Shown: piece by piece, positions 43,362-52,030 of the stretch
Layout: each line of letters starts with the position of its first letter
Numbering within the stretch: position 1 is the first letter of the stretch
Assembly: GCF_043195125.1 (NCBI RefSeq)
Contig: NZ_JBAFWR010000003.1
From: NCEH01 sp043195125
GTDB taxonomy: Bacteria; Pseudomonadota; Alphaproteobacteria; Rhizobiales; Xanthobacteraceae
Direction: 5' to 3' (one strand)
Length of the DNA: 64,000 nucleotides
Notes under the pieces: model-generated
Told to the model about the DNA's origin: nothing
Seen by the model: only the letters and a program-made list of their open reading frames with translations
Database searches by the model: none
Program-made: the position numbers and the translations under genes

Positions 43362-43847
43362 ATGTCCAAGATTTCCCCTTGCCTGTGGTTTGAGCGGGAG
43401 GCGGAGGAGGCGGCGACCTTCTACGTCTCCCTGCTTCCGGAGTCGCGCATCGAACACGTGCAGCGCAACGTAAGCGACTCGCCGGGCGGCAAGGCCGGAA
43501 CGGTTCTGGTGGTGGATTTTACCCTCGCCGGCCAGCGCTTCATGGCCCTGAACGGGGGCACGCGTGTCGAACACACCCATGCGGTCTCGTTCAAGATCGA
43601 TTGCGCGGACCAGGCGGAGGTCGACCGCCTGTGGGACGCCCTGGCGGAGGGCGGCAGCATCGCGCAATGCGGCTGGCTGCAGGATCGCTACGGTGTGCCC
43701 TGGCAGATCGTGCCGCGCGTGCTGCCGCAATTGCTGGGCGATCCCGATCCCGCCAAGGCCCAGCGCGTGATGGCCGCGATGTTGGGCATGGTGAAGCTCG
43801 ACATCGCCGCGCTGAAGGCCGCGCACGCGGGCACCCCGCCCGCGTGA
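43362..43847 (+). CDS. PhnB-like VOC-family protein
   Basis: 161 aa. CLWFEREAEEAATFYVSLLPES at the N-terminus and the C-terminal CGWLQDRYGVPWQIVPRVL stretch are typical of the PhnB/3-demethylubiquinone-methyltransferase-like VOC group, which is mostly uncharacterised. It ends 15 bp from the convergent TrmB-family gene. Likely co-transcribed with the VOC gene before it. Confidence 0.87.
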   Translation: MSKISPCLWFEREAEEAATFYVSLLPESRIEHVQRNVSDSPGGKAGTVLVVDFTLAGQRFMALNGGTRVEHTHAVSFKIDCADQAEVDRLWDALAEGGSIAQCGWLQDRYGVPWQIVPRVLPQLLGDPDPAKAQRVMAAMLGMVKLDIAALKAAHAGTPPA

Positions 43848-43862
43848 GCCTTTCACATGCGC

Positions 43863-44648
43863 TCAGGCGCCTTTGCGGCGCCGGCCGTTGGGGCGCGCCG
43901 GCGGCGGCTCCGCCGCCGGCGCGCTCAGCGACCAGAGGGTCTCGAACAGCGCTGTCTGGAGCCGCGCGAAATCCTCGCTCTCGATCACCAGGCCGTAATT
44001 CTCGCGCTTGGACGAGATGATGGCGACCTTGTCGTCATAGACATATTGGGTCACCGACAAGGTGATGCTCTCGGGCGCGTAGCGCAGTTCCCGCAGGTCC
44101 TGCGGCGTGGATGGCCAGATGCGCTCGGTATCCTTGTGGCGCGAGCGTAGGACCTGGAGCTTGATGCCCTTCTTCAATCGCTCGGCGATGTAGGAATCCA
44201 TCTCCTGCAGGCCCGGCGTCTCGATCAGCTCGTCCATGGAGAGGATGCCGCGCAGCACCTTGCTCTGGCAGGAGAGGGTCTCCCACAGCACGGTGCGCAC
44301 GCCCTCTTCCCCTTCGTAAAAGCGGATCTGCGGCTTGCCCTTGGCGCGATTGTAGAGCGAGCGGATCTGCGGCATCAGATCGCCCAGCACCTGGCGGCGC
44401 AATTCCAGGCGCTGGAGCATGCCGACGGGATCCTCCGCGACGATGAAGCGGCGGCCCTGCCGCTCCTCCACCCGGATGAGTTCTTCCTGCTCCAGCCGGG
44501 CGAGCACGTCATAGGCGGTGGTGCGCGCAAGGCCGGCGCGGGCCGCCACCTCCTGCACCGGCGCCTCGCCCAGTTCCACGGCGGCCATATACAGCTTGAA
44601 CAGCTTGCCGGTGATGCCGATCTTGGCGAACTTTTCCTCGATATCCAT
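43863..44648 (-). CDS. TrmB-family transcriptional regulator
   Basis: 261 aa. The N-terminal winged helix of TrmB type (about 10-75) has LGEAPVQEVAARAGLARTTAYDVLARLEQ. The C-terminal part (about 100-240, KPQIRFYEGEEGVRTVLWETL... and KLQVLRSRHKD) matches the PLD-like/TrmB sensor region. TrmB regulators are best known in archaea and less common in Proteobacteria. It is the distal gene of a minus-strand run after the nitrilase (113 bp gap), so it probably controls the aldoxime/nitrile genes. The ligand may be the nitrile, the acid or the aldoxime. Confidence 0.85.
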   Translation of the reverse strand: MDIEEKFAKIGITGKLFKLYMAAVELGEAPVQEVAARAGLARTTAYDVLARLEQEELIRVEERQGRRFIVAEDPVGMLQRLELRRQVLGDLMPQIRSLYNRAKGKPQIRFYEGEEGVRTVLWETLSCQSKVLRGILSMDELIETPGLQEMDSYIAERLKKGIKLQVLRSRHKDTERIWPSTPQDLRELRYAPESITLSVTQYVYDDKVAIISSKRENYGLVIESEDFARLQTALFETLWSLSAPAAEPPPARPNGRRRKGA

Positions 44649-44761
44649 GGTGCCCTATGCGATTCAGGTGCTTCGCGGCACCGTACCGCAATCCGCCCCG
44701 GCCGGCGCGGCGGCGCCGGCAAAATATGGCGGATCGCCCGCGGAAAACGAACGCGGCCCGC

Positions 44762-45688
44762 TCAGCCCTTCAGGGCCACGGCGGTCTGCGGCGCCTCGTT
44801 GACGGTGAGGCTGAACACGTCCGGCCGGGCATAATTGCCGGCGACGTCGAAATCGAACTTGGCGCGGCCGAGCTCGTCCGTATCCAGCTCCGCCGTCAGC
44901 AGGCATTCCTCGTCGAACACCGGGCCGGCGAGCACATTGCCCAGCGGGCCGATGATCGCGGCGCCGCCGTGCATCACATAGGTCTCAGGGTCGACATCGA
45001 TGGAGCAGCGATACTCGGCCGGGAAATCGCCGCGCTTCACCACCTGGCAGGTCGTAAGCACGAAGCAACGACCCTCCAGCGCGACATGGCGCATGGTGGG
45101 AAGCCAGGTTTCGCGGTCGTCTGCGGTAGGCGCGCAATAGAGCGAGACGCCCTTGGCGTACATGGTCATGCGCAGCATGGGCATGTAGTTTTCCCAGCAG
45201 ATGACGGCGCCGATCTTGCCGATGGGCGTGTCAAAGACGGGCAAGGTGGAACCGTCGCCGAAGCCCCAGGCAAGTCGCTCGCCAGCCGTGGGCATCAGCT
45301 TGCGATGCTTGCCCACCAGCGTGCCGTCGGAGCCGAAATAGAGCACGGTGCAATACATGGTGCCGAGATCGCGCTCCATCACGCCCATCACCACGAAGCA
45401 ATTGGCGGCGGCCGCCGCCTTGCCGAGCCGGTCGGTCTCCGGTCCCGGCACGGTGATGGAGGCATCGAGATAGCGGCGGAATTCATCGCGCCCGCGCACC
45501 GTGCGCACGCCGATGGAAATGTCGAAATCCGAGCCCTTCGGATAGACCGAGATGAAGGCCTCGGGAAACACCACGATCTGGCATCCCGCCGCGCCCGCCT
45601 TGGCGATCCACTCCTCCGCCTTGGCGATCGAGGCTTCGATGTCGAAGGGCACCGCGCCCACCTGGGCGACGCCGGCTTTTACAATCAT
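44762..45688 (-). CDS. Nitrilase (carbon-nitrogen hydrolase)
   Basis: 308 aa. Catalytic triad: Glu43 (VFPEAFIS), Lys130 (KHRKLMPT) and Cys164 in AVICWENYMP. The CWEN.MP form is the true-nitrilase signature, distinct from amidase branches. APTADDRETW and ALEGRCFVLTTCQ further support nitrilase. It hydrolyses R-CN to R-COOH plus ammonia in the cytoplasm. It follows a complete Liv-type importer on the minus strand and faces an aldoxime dehydratase gene across the locus. Aromatic versus aliphatic preference cannot be decided. Confidence 0.93.
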   Translation of the reverse strand: MIVKAGVAQVGAVPFDIEASIAKAEEWIAKAGAAGCQIVVFPEAFISVYPKGSDFDISIGVRTVRGRDEFRRYLDASITVPGPETDRLGKAAAAANCFVVMGVMERDLGTMYCTVLYFGSDGTLVGKHRKLMPTAGERLAWGFGDGSTLPVFDTPIGKIGAVICWENYMPMLRMTMYAKGVSLYCAPTADDRETWLPTMRHVALEGRCFVLTTCQVVKRGDFPAEYRCSIDVDPETYVMHGGAAIIGPLGNVLAGPVFDEECLLTAELDTDELGRAKFDFDVAGNYARPDVFSLTVNEAPQTAVALKG

Positions 45689-45718
45689 GACACGCTCCGT
45701 TTGAAAGATTGGGCGCCG

Positions 45719-46423
45719 CTAGACGCCGAGATAGGCGCGCCGCACGCCGGGGTCCGCCTGCAGCTCCTGCGCGCTGCCGCTCAGCACCACATGGCCGGCT
45801 TCCAGCACGTAGCCGCGATGGGCGACGGACAGGGCGAGCACGGCGTTCTGCTCCACCAGCAGCACCGAGACGCCCTGCTTGTTGATGGCGCCGATGGCGG
45901 CGTGAAGCTCCTCCACCACGATGGGCGCGAGGCCGTGGCTCGGCTCGTCCAACAGCATCAGCTTGGGATTGCCCATCAGCGCGCGGCCGATGGAGACCAT
46001 CTGCTGCTCCCCGCCGGACATGGAACCGGCCATCTGCGTGCGCCGCTCCGCGAGGCGCGGGAACAGGGCGAACACCCGGTCCATGCGCGCGGCAAGGTCG
46101 CGGCTGCGCCGGTCGCCATAGGCGCCCATCATGAGATTGTCGGTGGTAGACATGCGCGGGAAGACATGCCGCCCTTCCGGCACATGGCCGATGCCGAGCC
46201 CGGGAATGGTGTGCGCGAGGCGCCCGAGCAGGCTCTCGCCCTCGAACACGATGCTGCCGCGCGCCTTCGCGACCAGGCCGGAGATGCTGCGCAGCAGCGT
46301 GGTCTTGCCGGCGGTATTGGCGCCGAGGACCGCCACCGTCTCGCCGCGCGCGACATGAAGCGCAACGTCCTCCAGTACATTTGGTCCGCCGTAGGAGGCG
46401 CTGAGGCCCCGGATCTCAAGCAT
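45719..46423 (-). CDS. livF: Liv-type ABC ATPase LivF (nitrile locus)
   Basis: 234 aa. Walker A GANTAGKTT (an unusual Asn-Thr for Gly-X in the P-loop: G-A-N-T-A-G-K-T-T), signature MSGGEQQMVSIGRAL and Walker B LMLLDEPSHGLAP. It overlaps the livG stop by 8 bases. It provides one half of the ATPase pair of the importer whose binding protein is at 49140-50357. Next downstream is the nitrilase (30 bp). Confidence 0.93.
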   Translation of the reverse strand: MLEIRGLSASYGGPNVLEDVALHVARGETVAVLGANTAGKTTLLRSISGLVAKARGSIVFEGESLLGRLAHTIPGLGIGHVPEGRHVFPRMSTTDNLMMGAYGDRRSRDLAARMDRVFALFPRLAERRTQMAGSMSGGEQQMVSIGRALMGNPKLMLLDEPSHGLAPIVVEELHAAIGAINKQGVSVLLVEQNAVLALSVAHRGYVLEAGHVVLSGSAQELQADPGVRRAYLGV

Positions 46424-47192
46424 GGGCGCCTCCTGCCGCAGTCGTGCCGCCGGTCGCGGCGCCGTGCGCCGCCCCCTGGCCGAGATAGGCCTCGATCACG
46501 ACCGGATCGTTCGCCACCTCAGCCGGTGTGCCTTGCGCGATCAGCCGGCCGAAATTCACCACCAGCAGGCGGTCGCACAAAGCCATGATGGCCCGCATGT
46601 GATGCTCCACCACCAGGAAGGTCAGCCCCTCGTCGCGCAGCGAGCGGATCACCGCCATCACCTCGTCCATCTCGCTTGGGGTGAGCGCCGCCATCACCTC
46701 ATCCAGCAGCAGCACCTTGGGCTCCGTGGCGAGCGCGCGGGCCATCTCCACCAGTGCCTTCTGGGGAAAGGTGAGGTCGGCGACATCGGTTTCCGCGATC
46801 GCCCCGAGGCCGAGCCGCTCCAGCACCGCGCGGGCGCGAGCCCGGGCGCTCGCCAGATCGTGGCGCAACAAGGCGGCGGTCAGCACGTTTTCCAGCACGC
46901 TCATGTCGGGAAACAGCGCCGCGTTCTGGAACGTCTTGGTCATGCCCCGGCCGGCAACCCGGTGGGGCTTGAGGCCGGAGACTTTCTCGCCGCCCAGCAG
47001 CACCTGGCCGGAAGTGAGGCGCTGAAGCCCTACCAGCGAATTGAACAAGGTGGTCTTGCCGGCGCCGTTGGGCCCGATCAACCCGACGATCTCGCCGGCC
47101 TTGAGGGTGAAGGAAATGCCGTCCACCGCCTTCAGCCCGCCGAACGTCACGGCGATGGCCTGCGCTTCCAGCACGGGCGTGTGCGCGTTCAT
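46416..47192 (-). CDS. livG: Liv-type ABC ATPase LivG with degenerate signature (nitrile locus)
   Basis: 258 aa. Walker A GPNGAGKTT, Q-loop TKTFQNAALF and H-loop VEHHM are intact. The signature is DLTFPQKALVEMARAL where LS.GQ is expected, and the residues after the Walker B Asp-Glu are VMAALTP and not P.AGL. The same kind of loss occurs in the other LivG of this window (37964). It is encoded 1 bp after livM and overlaps livF. Confidence 0.92.
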   Translation of the reverse strand: MNAHTPVLEAQAIAVTFGGLKAVDGISFTLKAGEIVGLIGPNGAGKTTLFNSLVGLQRLTSGQVLLGGEKVSGLKPHRVAGRGMTKTFQNAALFPDMSVLENVLTAALLRHDLASARARARAVLERLGLGAIAETDVADLTFPQKALVEMARALATEPKVLLLDEVMAALTPSEMDEVMAVIRSLRDEGLTFLVVEHHMRAIMALCDRLLVVNFGRLIAQGTPAEVANDPVVIEAYLGQGAAHGAATGGTTAAGGAHA

Positions 47193-47193
47193 C

Positions 47194-48216
47194 TCACTGG
47201 CCTCCCTTGGCGAGCGCCGGTTCGGTATGCGGGACGATCGTAGGCGGGGCCTTGCGGCTCCAGCGCTTGGGCCAATAGGCCATAATGCCGCGCGGCTGGA
47301 TGAGAATGGCGGCGATCAGGATGGCGCCGAAGACGAGCTGGGAGAGCCCCGCCGCCTTGGAGGAGAGGACGGCGTTCGCCGCCTCCTCCAGCGGGATCAG
47401 GAACAGCGCGCCGATGATCGGCCCGGCGAGGGTGCCGAGCCCGCCGACGATGGCGATCATCGCCATGCGCACCGAAACCCCGGCCAGCGAGAAAATGGAA
47501 TCGGGATCGAAGAAGAAGGTGAATTGGGCGAACACCGAACCGCACACGGCGGTGAGCGCCGCCGAGATCACGCTGGCGGTCAGCTTGACGCGGAACGTAT
47601 CCACGCCCGCCACTTCCGCCGCCGCCTCGTTCTCGCGCACCGCCCGCAGCCGATAGCCGATGGCCCCGCTCGCCAGCAGGCGGAACACCAGGCACACCAG
47701 CACCAGCAGCCCGAGGATGATCCAATAATAGGACGACACCGCGCGAAACGCGAAGTTCAGCGGCTGGCTGCCCACGAAGGGGATCGACAGTCCCACCGGC
47801 CCGCCTGTGAGGCCCGCCCAGGAATTGGCGATCACCCGCATCACCTCGGCGAAAGCGAGGGTGGCGAGGGCGAAATAATGCCCCTTCAGGCGGAAGGTCG
47901 GCAGCGACAACAGCGCCGCCGCCAGACCCGCAAGCGCCGCACCCGCCACCAGCCCCAGCCAGGGCGAGATGCCGAGCCGCAGGTAAAGCAAGGTCGAAGT
48001 ATAGGCGCCGATGCCGAAGAACGCGGCATGGCCGAGCGAGATCTGGTTCGCGAGCCCGCCGACGATGTTCCAGGATTGGGCGAGCGCCGCGAACAGCAGC
48101 GCCATGGCCGCCACCCGCAGCACATGGCCGCGCGGGTCCACATAGAACGGCAGCAGGGCGGCCGCGACGAAGAACAGGAGGAGGAGCACCAGCCCCGGCG
48201 TGAGTTTCGCGCGCAT
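47194..48216 (-). CDS. livM: Liv-type ABC permease LivM (nitrile locus)
   Basis: 340 aa, about nine to ten spans. Typical segments: QISLGHAAFFGIGAYTSTLL, the coupling loop AVRENEAAAEVAGVDTFRVKL and IVGGLGTLAGPIIGALFLI. It follows livH by 3 bases and is coupled to livG. A short basic tail follows the last span. Confidence 0.93.
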   Translation of the reverse strand: MRAKLTPGLVLLLLFFVAAALLPFYVDPRGHVLRVAAMALLFAALAQSWNIVGGLANQISLGHAAFFGIGAYTSTLLYLRLGISPWLGLVAGAALAGLAAALLSLPTFRLKGHYFALATLAFAEVMRVIANSWAGLTGGPVGLSIPFVGSQPLNFAFRAVSSYYWIILGLLVLVCLVFRLLASGAIGYRLRAVRENEAAAEVAGVDTFRVKLTASVISAALTAVCGSVFAQFTFFFDPDSIFSLAGVSVRMAMIAIVGGLGTLAGPIIGALFLIPLEEAANAVLSSKAAGLSQLVFGAILIAAILIQPRGIMAYWPKRWSRKAPPTIVPHTEPALAKGGQ

Positions 48217-48219
48217 GGC

Positions 48220-49071
48220 TCAGGCGCCCTTGATGAGGCCCTGCGGGCGCAGGGCGAGAACGGCGATGAAGATGACGAACAGGCAGAGATTCTGGAGCTG
48301 GATGGGGAAGAACAGGGTGGAGACCGACTGCACGATGCCGACCACCAGCCCACCGGCCAGCGCGCCCGCGACGCTGCCCAGCCCGCCCAGCACCACCACC
48401 GTGAACATGACCACCACGAACTGGCCGCCGATGGTGGGGCTGACCGTGATGTAGGGCAGGATGACCGCGCCGCCGAAGGCGGTGAGCGCGACCCCGAGGC
48501 CGAACGCCACCCCATAGGTGAGGCGGGTGTCGACGCCGGTCAGCGTCGCCGCCATGGGGTCCTGCGCCACCGCGCGGATGGCGCGGCCGGTCCAGGAGCG
48601 GTCGAGGAACAGCCACAAGGCCGCCGAGAGGAACAGCGCGGCCGCGAATGCATAGAGATAGGGCGCGCCCACGAAGATATCGCCCAGCCGGAAGCCCTGC
48701 ACCTGGTAGGGCACGCTGACAGAGCGGAAATCCGAGCCGAACAGCATGAGCGCGGCATTTTCCAGCACGATCAGCAGGCCCACGGTGAGAAACACCTGGG
48801 CCGCCGGCGGCGCCTTCAGCACGCGGGCGATCAGCAGCCGCTGGACCAGATAGCCGACGACGAACACCACGACGAAGGACAGGACCGAGCCCAGCAGCGG
48901 ATCGAGCCCGAGATAGCGCCAGGCGAACCAGGCCACATACATGCCGAGCATCAAAAATTCGGCCTGGGCGAAATTGACGACGCCCAGCACGCCGAACACG
49001 AGGGACAGGCCCGTGGCGATGACGCCATAGACCCCGCCCAGAAGGATGCCGTCGATCAAGGATTGCAGCAT
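48220..49071 (-). CDS. livH: Liv-type ABC permease LivH (nitrile locus)
   Basis: 283 aa from the ATG at 49071 (MLQSLIDGILLGGVYG...), which fits the family; an extended frame upstream crosses a repeat-like palindrome and is rejected. Signature stretch GLSLVFGVLGVVNFAQAEFLMLG is present, with the coupling loop around AATLTGVDTRLTYG. It follows the binding-protein gene by 68 bp. Confidence 0.93.
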   Translation of the reverse strand: MLQSLIDGILLGGVYGVIATGLSLVFGVLGVVNFAQAEFLMLGMYVAWFAWRYLGLDPLLGSVLSFVVVFVVGYLVQRLLIARVLKAPPAAQVFLTVGLLIVLENAALMLFGSDFRSVSVPYQVQGFRLGDIFVGAPYLYAFAAALFLSAALWLFLDRSWTGRAIRAVAQDPMAATLTGVDTRLTYGVAFGLGVALTAFGGAVILPYITVSPTIGGQFVVVMFTVVVLGGLGSVAGALAGGLVVGIVQSVSTLFFPIQLQNLCLFVIFIAVLALRPQGLIKGA

Positions 49072-49098
49072 GATGTCCACCGGGATGGGAAGGGGGAA

Positions 49099-49120
49099 GC
49101 CCCCTCCCGCGGGAGAGGGC
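49099..49120. repeat. REP-like GC palindrome between binding-protein and permease genes
   Basis: A 22-nt near-perfect palindrome centred on CTCCCGCGGGAG (49104-49115), with outer GCCC/GGGC arms. It resembles short dispersed hairpin units of the 'CCCTCTCCC..GGGAGAGGG' kind common in proteobacteria. It lies between the binding-protein stop and livH and may stabilise the upstream message. Confidence 0.45.
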
Positions 49121-49139
49121 ACGGCGACGGGAATGCGGC

Positions 49140-50357
49140 TCAGGGCACCGGCTTGCCGGCCCACACCGGCTTCTGCTTCGCCGCCTTCGGCGGATAGACC
49201 GTGACCGGCTCATCGCCACGCCACTGCACCATGATGGGGAAGGCCGAGGCATTGAGGCCATTGGCGTCGAACTTCACGCAGCCGCCCGGCACGCCGCGCG
49301 CGAAACCGGCGCAATAGTCCAGCGTGGCCAGCGCGTCGCGGATCTTCTCGGGATCCTTCGACTTGGCCTTCTCGATGGCCTGCACCACCGCATCCAGCGC
49401 CGCCGCGTGGATGAGCGCCTCCTGGGTGATGAAGGTGCCGTATTTTTCCTTGTACTTGGCGGCAAGGTCCGGGATCAGGTCGCCCGAGGCGGCAGCCACC
49501 GAGAGCACGCCCTCGGCATATTCGCCAAGGCCCTTCTTGAAGTCCGGGATGATGTAGCCGGCCGCGCCGCCGACCACGGGAATGTCGATCTGCTGCTGGC
49601 GCAGCGCGCGGATGATCAGCAGGCCGTCATTGAGATAGGACACGGGAAACGCCATCTGCGCGCCGGACGCGCGAAGCTTGTTTACCAGCGGGGAAACATC
49701 CGTGATGCCGAGGGGATAAGCCTCGTCGAGCACCACCTGGACGCCGGCCTTGGTCGCCGCCGCACGCAAGCCCTTGGCCTGGGCGGTGCCATAGGCCGTG
49801 TCCTCATAGAGGATGGCCACCTTCTCGATCTTCTCCCCCGCCGCCTTGGCGATCTCGATGGCGGAATTGAACTGCGCTTCGCCGAAGACCGTGCCCTTCG
49901 GAGACACCTGGAACACGTATTTGTAGCCGCGCTCGGTGATCTGGTCGGCGAAGGCGAAGGTCACCAGAGGAATGCCGGCGCGCTCCGTCACTTCGGATGC
50001 CGCCAGCGTGGTGGAGGAAACAAAGGCGCCGATGACGGCGCTGACATTGTTCTGGGAAATCAGGCGCTGGGTGGCCGCGGCCGCGGTCGCGGGGGTCGGA
50101 ACGTCCGCCATGACGAGGCTGATCTTGGCCCCGCCGAGAGCCTTGATGCCGCCGGCCGCATTGATCATTTCCGCCGCCAGCTCGGTGCCGCGCTGCGAAC
50201 CGATGCCGAACTGCGCATTGGGACCGCTGAGCGGCTGGATCACGCCGATCACCACGTCTTCCGCAGCGAGCGCGCGCGTCACCGCGGCTGTGCCGCACAT
50301 CGCCAGGCCCATGAGGCCGGCCAGAACAAGGCGCCGGCGGACGGTCGCTTGGAACAT
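49140..50357 (-). CDS. Liv-type ABC substrate-binding protein 1 (nitrile locus)
   Basis: 405 aa, signal peptide about residues 1-32 (ending TRALAA/ED). Mature start VVIGVIQPLSGPNAQFGIGSQ is the Leu-binding-protein pattern. The ATG at 50357 has GAGG about 8 bases upstream; a GTG three codons before overlaps that site. It is the first gene of a minus-strand operon with LivHMGF, nitrilase and TrmB. A paralogue, about two-thirds identical by eye, is encoded divergently at 50815. Two Cys in DYCAGFARGVPGGC may form a disulfide, conserved in the paralogue as LCGEG...GGC. Ligand is probably an aldoxime, nitrile or the acid product. Confidence 0.93.
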   Translation of the reverse strand: MFQATVRRRLVLAGLMGLAMCGTAAVTRALAAEDVVIGVIQPLSGPNAQFGIGSQRGTELAAEMINAAGGIKALGGAKISLVMADVPTPATAAAATQRLISQNNVSAVIGAFVSSTTLAASEVTERAGIPLVTFAFADQITERGYKYVFQVSPKGTVFGEAQFNSAIEIAKAAGEKIEKVAILYEDTAYGTAQAKGLRAAATKAGVQVVLDEAYPLGITDVSPLVNKLRASGAQMAFPVSYLNDGLLIIRALRQQQIDIPVVGGAAGYIIPDFKKGLGEYAEGVLSVAAASGDLIPDLAAKYKEKYGTFITQEALIHAAALDAVVQAIEKAKSKDPEKIRDALATLDYCAGFARGVPGGCVKFDANGLNASAFPIMVQWRGDEPVTVYPPKAAKQKPVWAGKPVP

Positions 50358-50403
50358 GATGTTCACCTCGCAGGAGAGGGTCTCTGCGGACCCGATGCGG
50401 ACG

Positions 50404-50433
50404 AACCTAGGGCATGTCGGAATTTTTCGTCAA
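50404..50433 (-). promoter_or_regulatory. Putative promoter of the nitrilase/ABC operon
   Basis: On the minus strand TTGACG (50433-50428) and TAGGTT (50409-50404) are 18 bp apart, about 47 bp before the ATG. One copy of the TGTCGGAATTTTT element lies in the spacer, which would make binding there repressive. Confidence 0.5.
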
Positions 50434-50751
50434 TCTCTGATACCCGTCGAAAATTCAGCACCCGCGCTCAAGAACGCATCAATTTCATTTAACATATTGA
50501 TTTTTATCATTTTAAAATGCCTATAAAATTATCTTAAAAGCCAGAATAGCCGCAAATTATGTGTGTCGGAATTTTTAGACGAGTATCCCTCTTACCAAAA
50601 ACGGCCTTCGCAGCACCGAATACCGCTTTCCAGCCCGCCATCCCGCCGATTGTCGCTCATGATCGACTTCTTTTTTAAGCGATAAAACATATGATAATGC
50701 TTATTTTTTAGAGAATATCGGGATAAAAATATCGCTTATCGTCGGAAAAAA

Positions 50752-50781
50752 TTGACAACTGTCTCACTTCGTTTCCATTCT
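50752..50781 (+). promoter_or_regulatory. Putative promoter of the aldoxime dehydratase operon
   Basis: TTGACA (50752-50757) and CATTCT (50776-50781) are 18 bp apart. The expected transcript start near 50789 lies after the ATG at 50782 and supports 50815 as the true start codon of the next gene. A GTCGGAAAAAATT element overlaps the -35 hexamer. Confidence 0.5.
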
Positions 50782-50814
50782 ATGCCCGCCTTCAAAAAAG
50801 ACGGGAACAAGCAC

Positions 50815-52023
50815 ATGCGCGACATCTGGAGCGGGAGCCGGGCGGCAGCGATCGCCGTCGGCGTCTCCCTGGCCTGCCTCACCCCCGCCGCCGCACAGGA
50901 GAGCGTGAAGATCGGGGTCGTCCTGCCGCTCAGCGGCCCCAACGCCCAGTTCGGGGTCAACAGCCGCAACGGCATCGAGATGGCGGCGGACGCCATCAAT
51001 GCATCCGGCGGCCTCAAGGGGCTGGGCGGCGCGAAGATCGAACTGGTCTATGCCGACGTGCCGAGCCCGGCGACGGCCGCCGCGGCCACCCAGCGCCTGC
51101 TCAGCCAGGACAAGGTGGTGGGCATGCTCGGAGCGTTCGTCTCGTCGGTGACGCTTGCCGCCTCGGAGGTGACGGAGCGCGCCGGCATCCCCATGATCAC
51201 CCATTCTTTCGCCGACCAGATCACGTCGCGCGGCTACAAATACATCTTCCAGGTCTCGGCCAAGGCGACCACCTACGGACAGGCACAGTTCGATTATGCG
51301 GCGGCGCTGGCCAAGAAGGCGGGCGCTCCGGTCACCAAGGTCGCGATCTTCTATGAGGACACCGCCTATGGCACCGCCCAGGCGAAGGGCCTGCGCGAAG
51401 CGGCGAACAAGGCCGGCATTCCCCTGGTGGTGGACGAGGCCTATCCCCTCGGCATCACGGATGTGGCGCCGCTCATCAACAAGCTGCGTGCTTCGGGGGC
51501 GGACATCGTTTTCCCCGTCTCCTATTTCAACGACGCGCTCCAGATCATCCGCGCCATGCGCCAGCAGAAGATCGAGATGCCGATCGTCGGCGGCGCCGCA
51601 GGATACATCATTCCCGATTTCGCCAAGGGCCTCGGCGAATATGCCGACGGGGTCTTCTCCATCGCGCCGGCCAATTACGACCTCGCCCCGGCGCTCGCCG
51701 CCAAGTACAAAGAGAAGTACGGGACCTTCATGACCCACGAGGTCATCATGTATGGCGCCGCGCTCGAACACATGGCGAAAGCCATCGACACCGCCAAGTC
51801 GCGTGATCCCGACAAGATCCGCGATGCCATCGCCGCTTTGAAACTGTGCGGCGAGGGCTTCGCCAAGGGCATTCCCGGCGGCTGCACCGCCTTCGATGCC
51901 ACCGGCCTCTCCAGCACCGCCTATCCCATCTTCGTGGAATGGCGCGGCGCCGATCTCGCGACGGTCTATCCGTTTGAGACCGCCAAGGCCGCCGCGCGCT
52001 GGAACGGCAAGACCCTCAACTGA
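50815..52023 (+). CDS. Liv-type ABC substrate-binding protein 2 (aldoxime arm)
   Basis: 402 aa, signal peptide about residues 1-29 (ending TPAAAQ/E). Long stretches match the protein at 49140, for example ATAAAATQRL, EDTAYGTAQAKGLR, DEAYPLGITDV and GGAAGYIIPDF. It has no permease or ATPase of its own, so it probably docks on the LivHMGF encoded divergently. The start at ATG 50815 gives a clean signal peptide; upstream ATG 50782 or TTG 50752 would place charged residues before it. First gene of an operon with aldoxime dehydratase. Confidence 0.92.
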   Translation: MRDIWSGSRAAAIAVGVSLACLTPAAAQESVKIGVVLPLSGPNAQFGVNSRNGIEMAADAINASGGLKGLGGAKIELVYADVPSPATAAAATQRLLSQDKVVGMLGAFVSSVTLAASEVTERAGIPMITHSFADQITSRGYKYIFQVSAKATTYGQAQFDYAAALAKKAGAPVTKVAIFYEDTAYGTAQAKGLREAANKAGIPLVVDEAYPLGITDVAPLINKLRASGADIVFPVSYFNDALQIIRAMRQQKIEMPIVGGAAGYIIPDFAKGLGEYADGVFSIAPANYDLAPALAAKYKEKYGTFMTHEVIMYGAALEHMAKAIDTAKSRDPDKIRDAIAALKLCGEGFAKGIPGGCTAFDATGLSSTAYPIFVEWRGADLATVYPFETAKAAARWNGKTLN

Positions 52024-52030
52024 TATCCTC

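Larger units (their letters stand above)
50358..50814. promoter_or_regulatory. AT-rich divergent control region with repeated elements
   Basis: 457 bp, strikingly AT-rich from about 50455 to 50760 in a GC-rich window. TGTCGGAATTTTT occurs twice (50415-50427 and 50564-50576), and a related GTCGGAAAAAATT at 50741-50753. AAGCGATA (50677-50684) and TATCGCTT (50730-50737) form an inverted repeat. Opposed promoter-like sequences flank the region. It should integrate control of both arms of the aldoxime/nitrile locus. No gene was seen in it. Confidence 0.65.

Noticed and set aside
47041..49197. Very long open frame on the plus strand across the Liv permease genes
   Set aside because: Antisense to clearly conserved livG, livM and livH; the predicted protein is His/Gln/Arg-rich with no motif, a normal effect of high GC codon bias. 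The same holds for other long antisense frames, for example at 327-1538, 24954-26456, 44657-46588 and 62705-63856.
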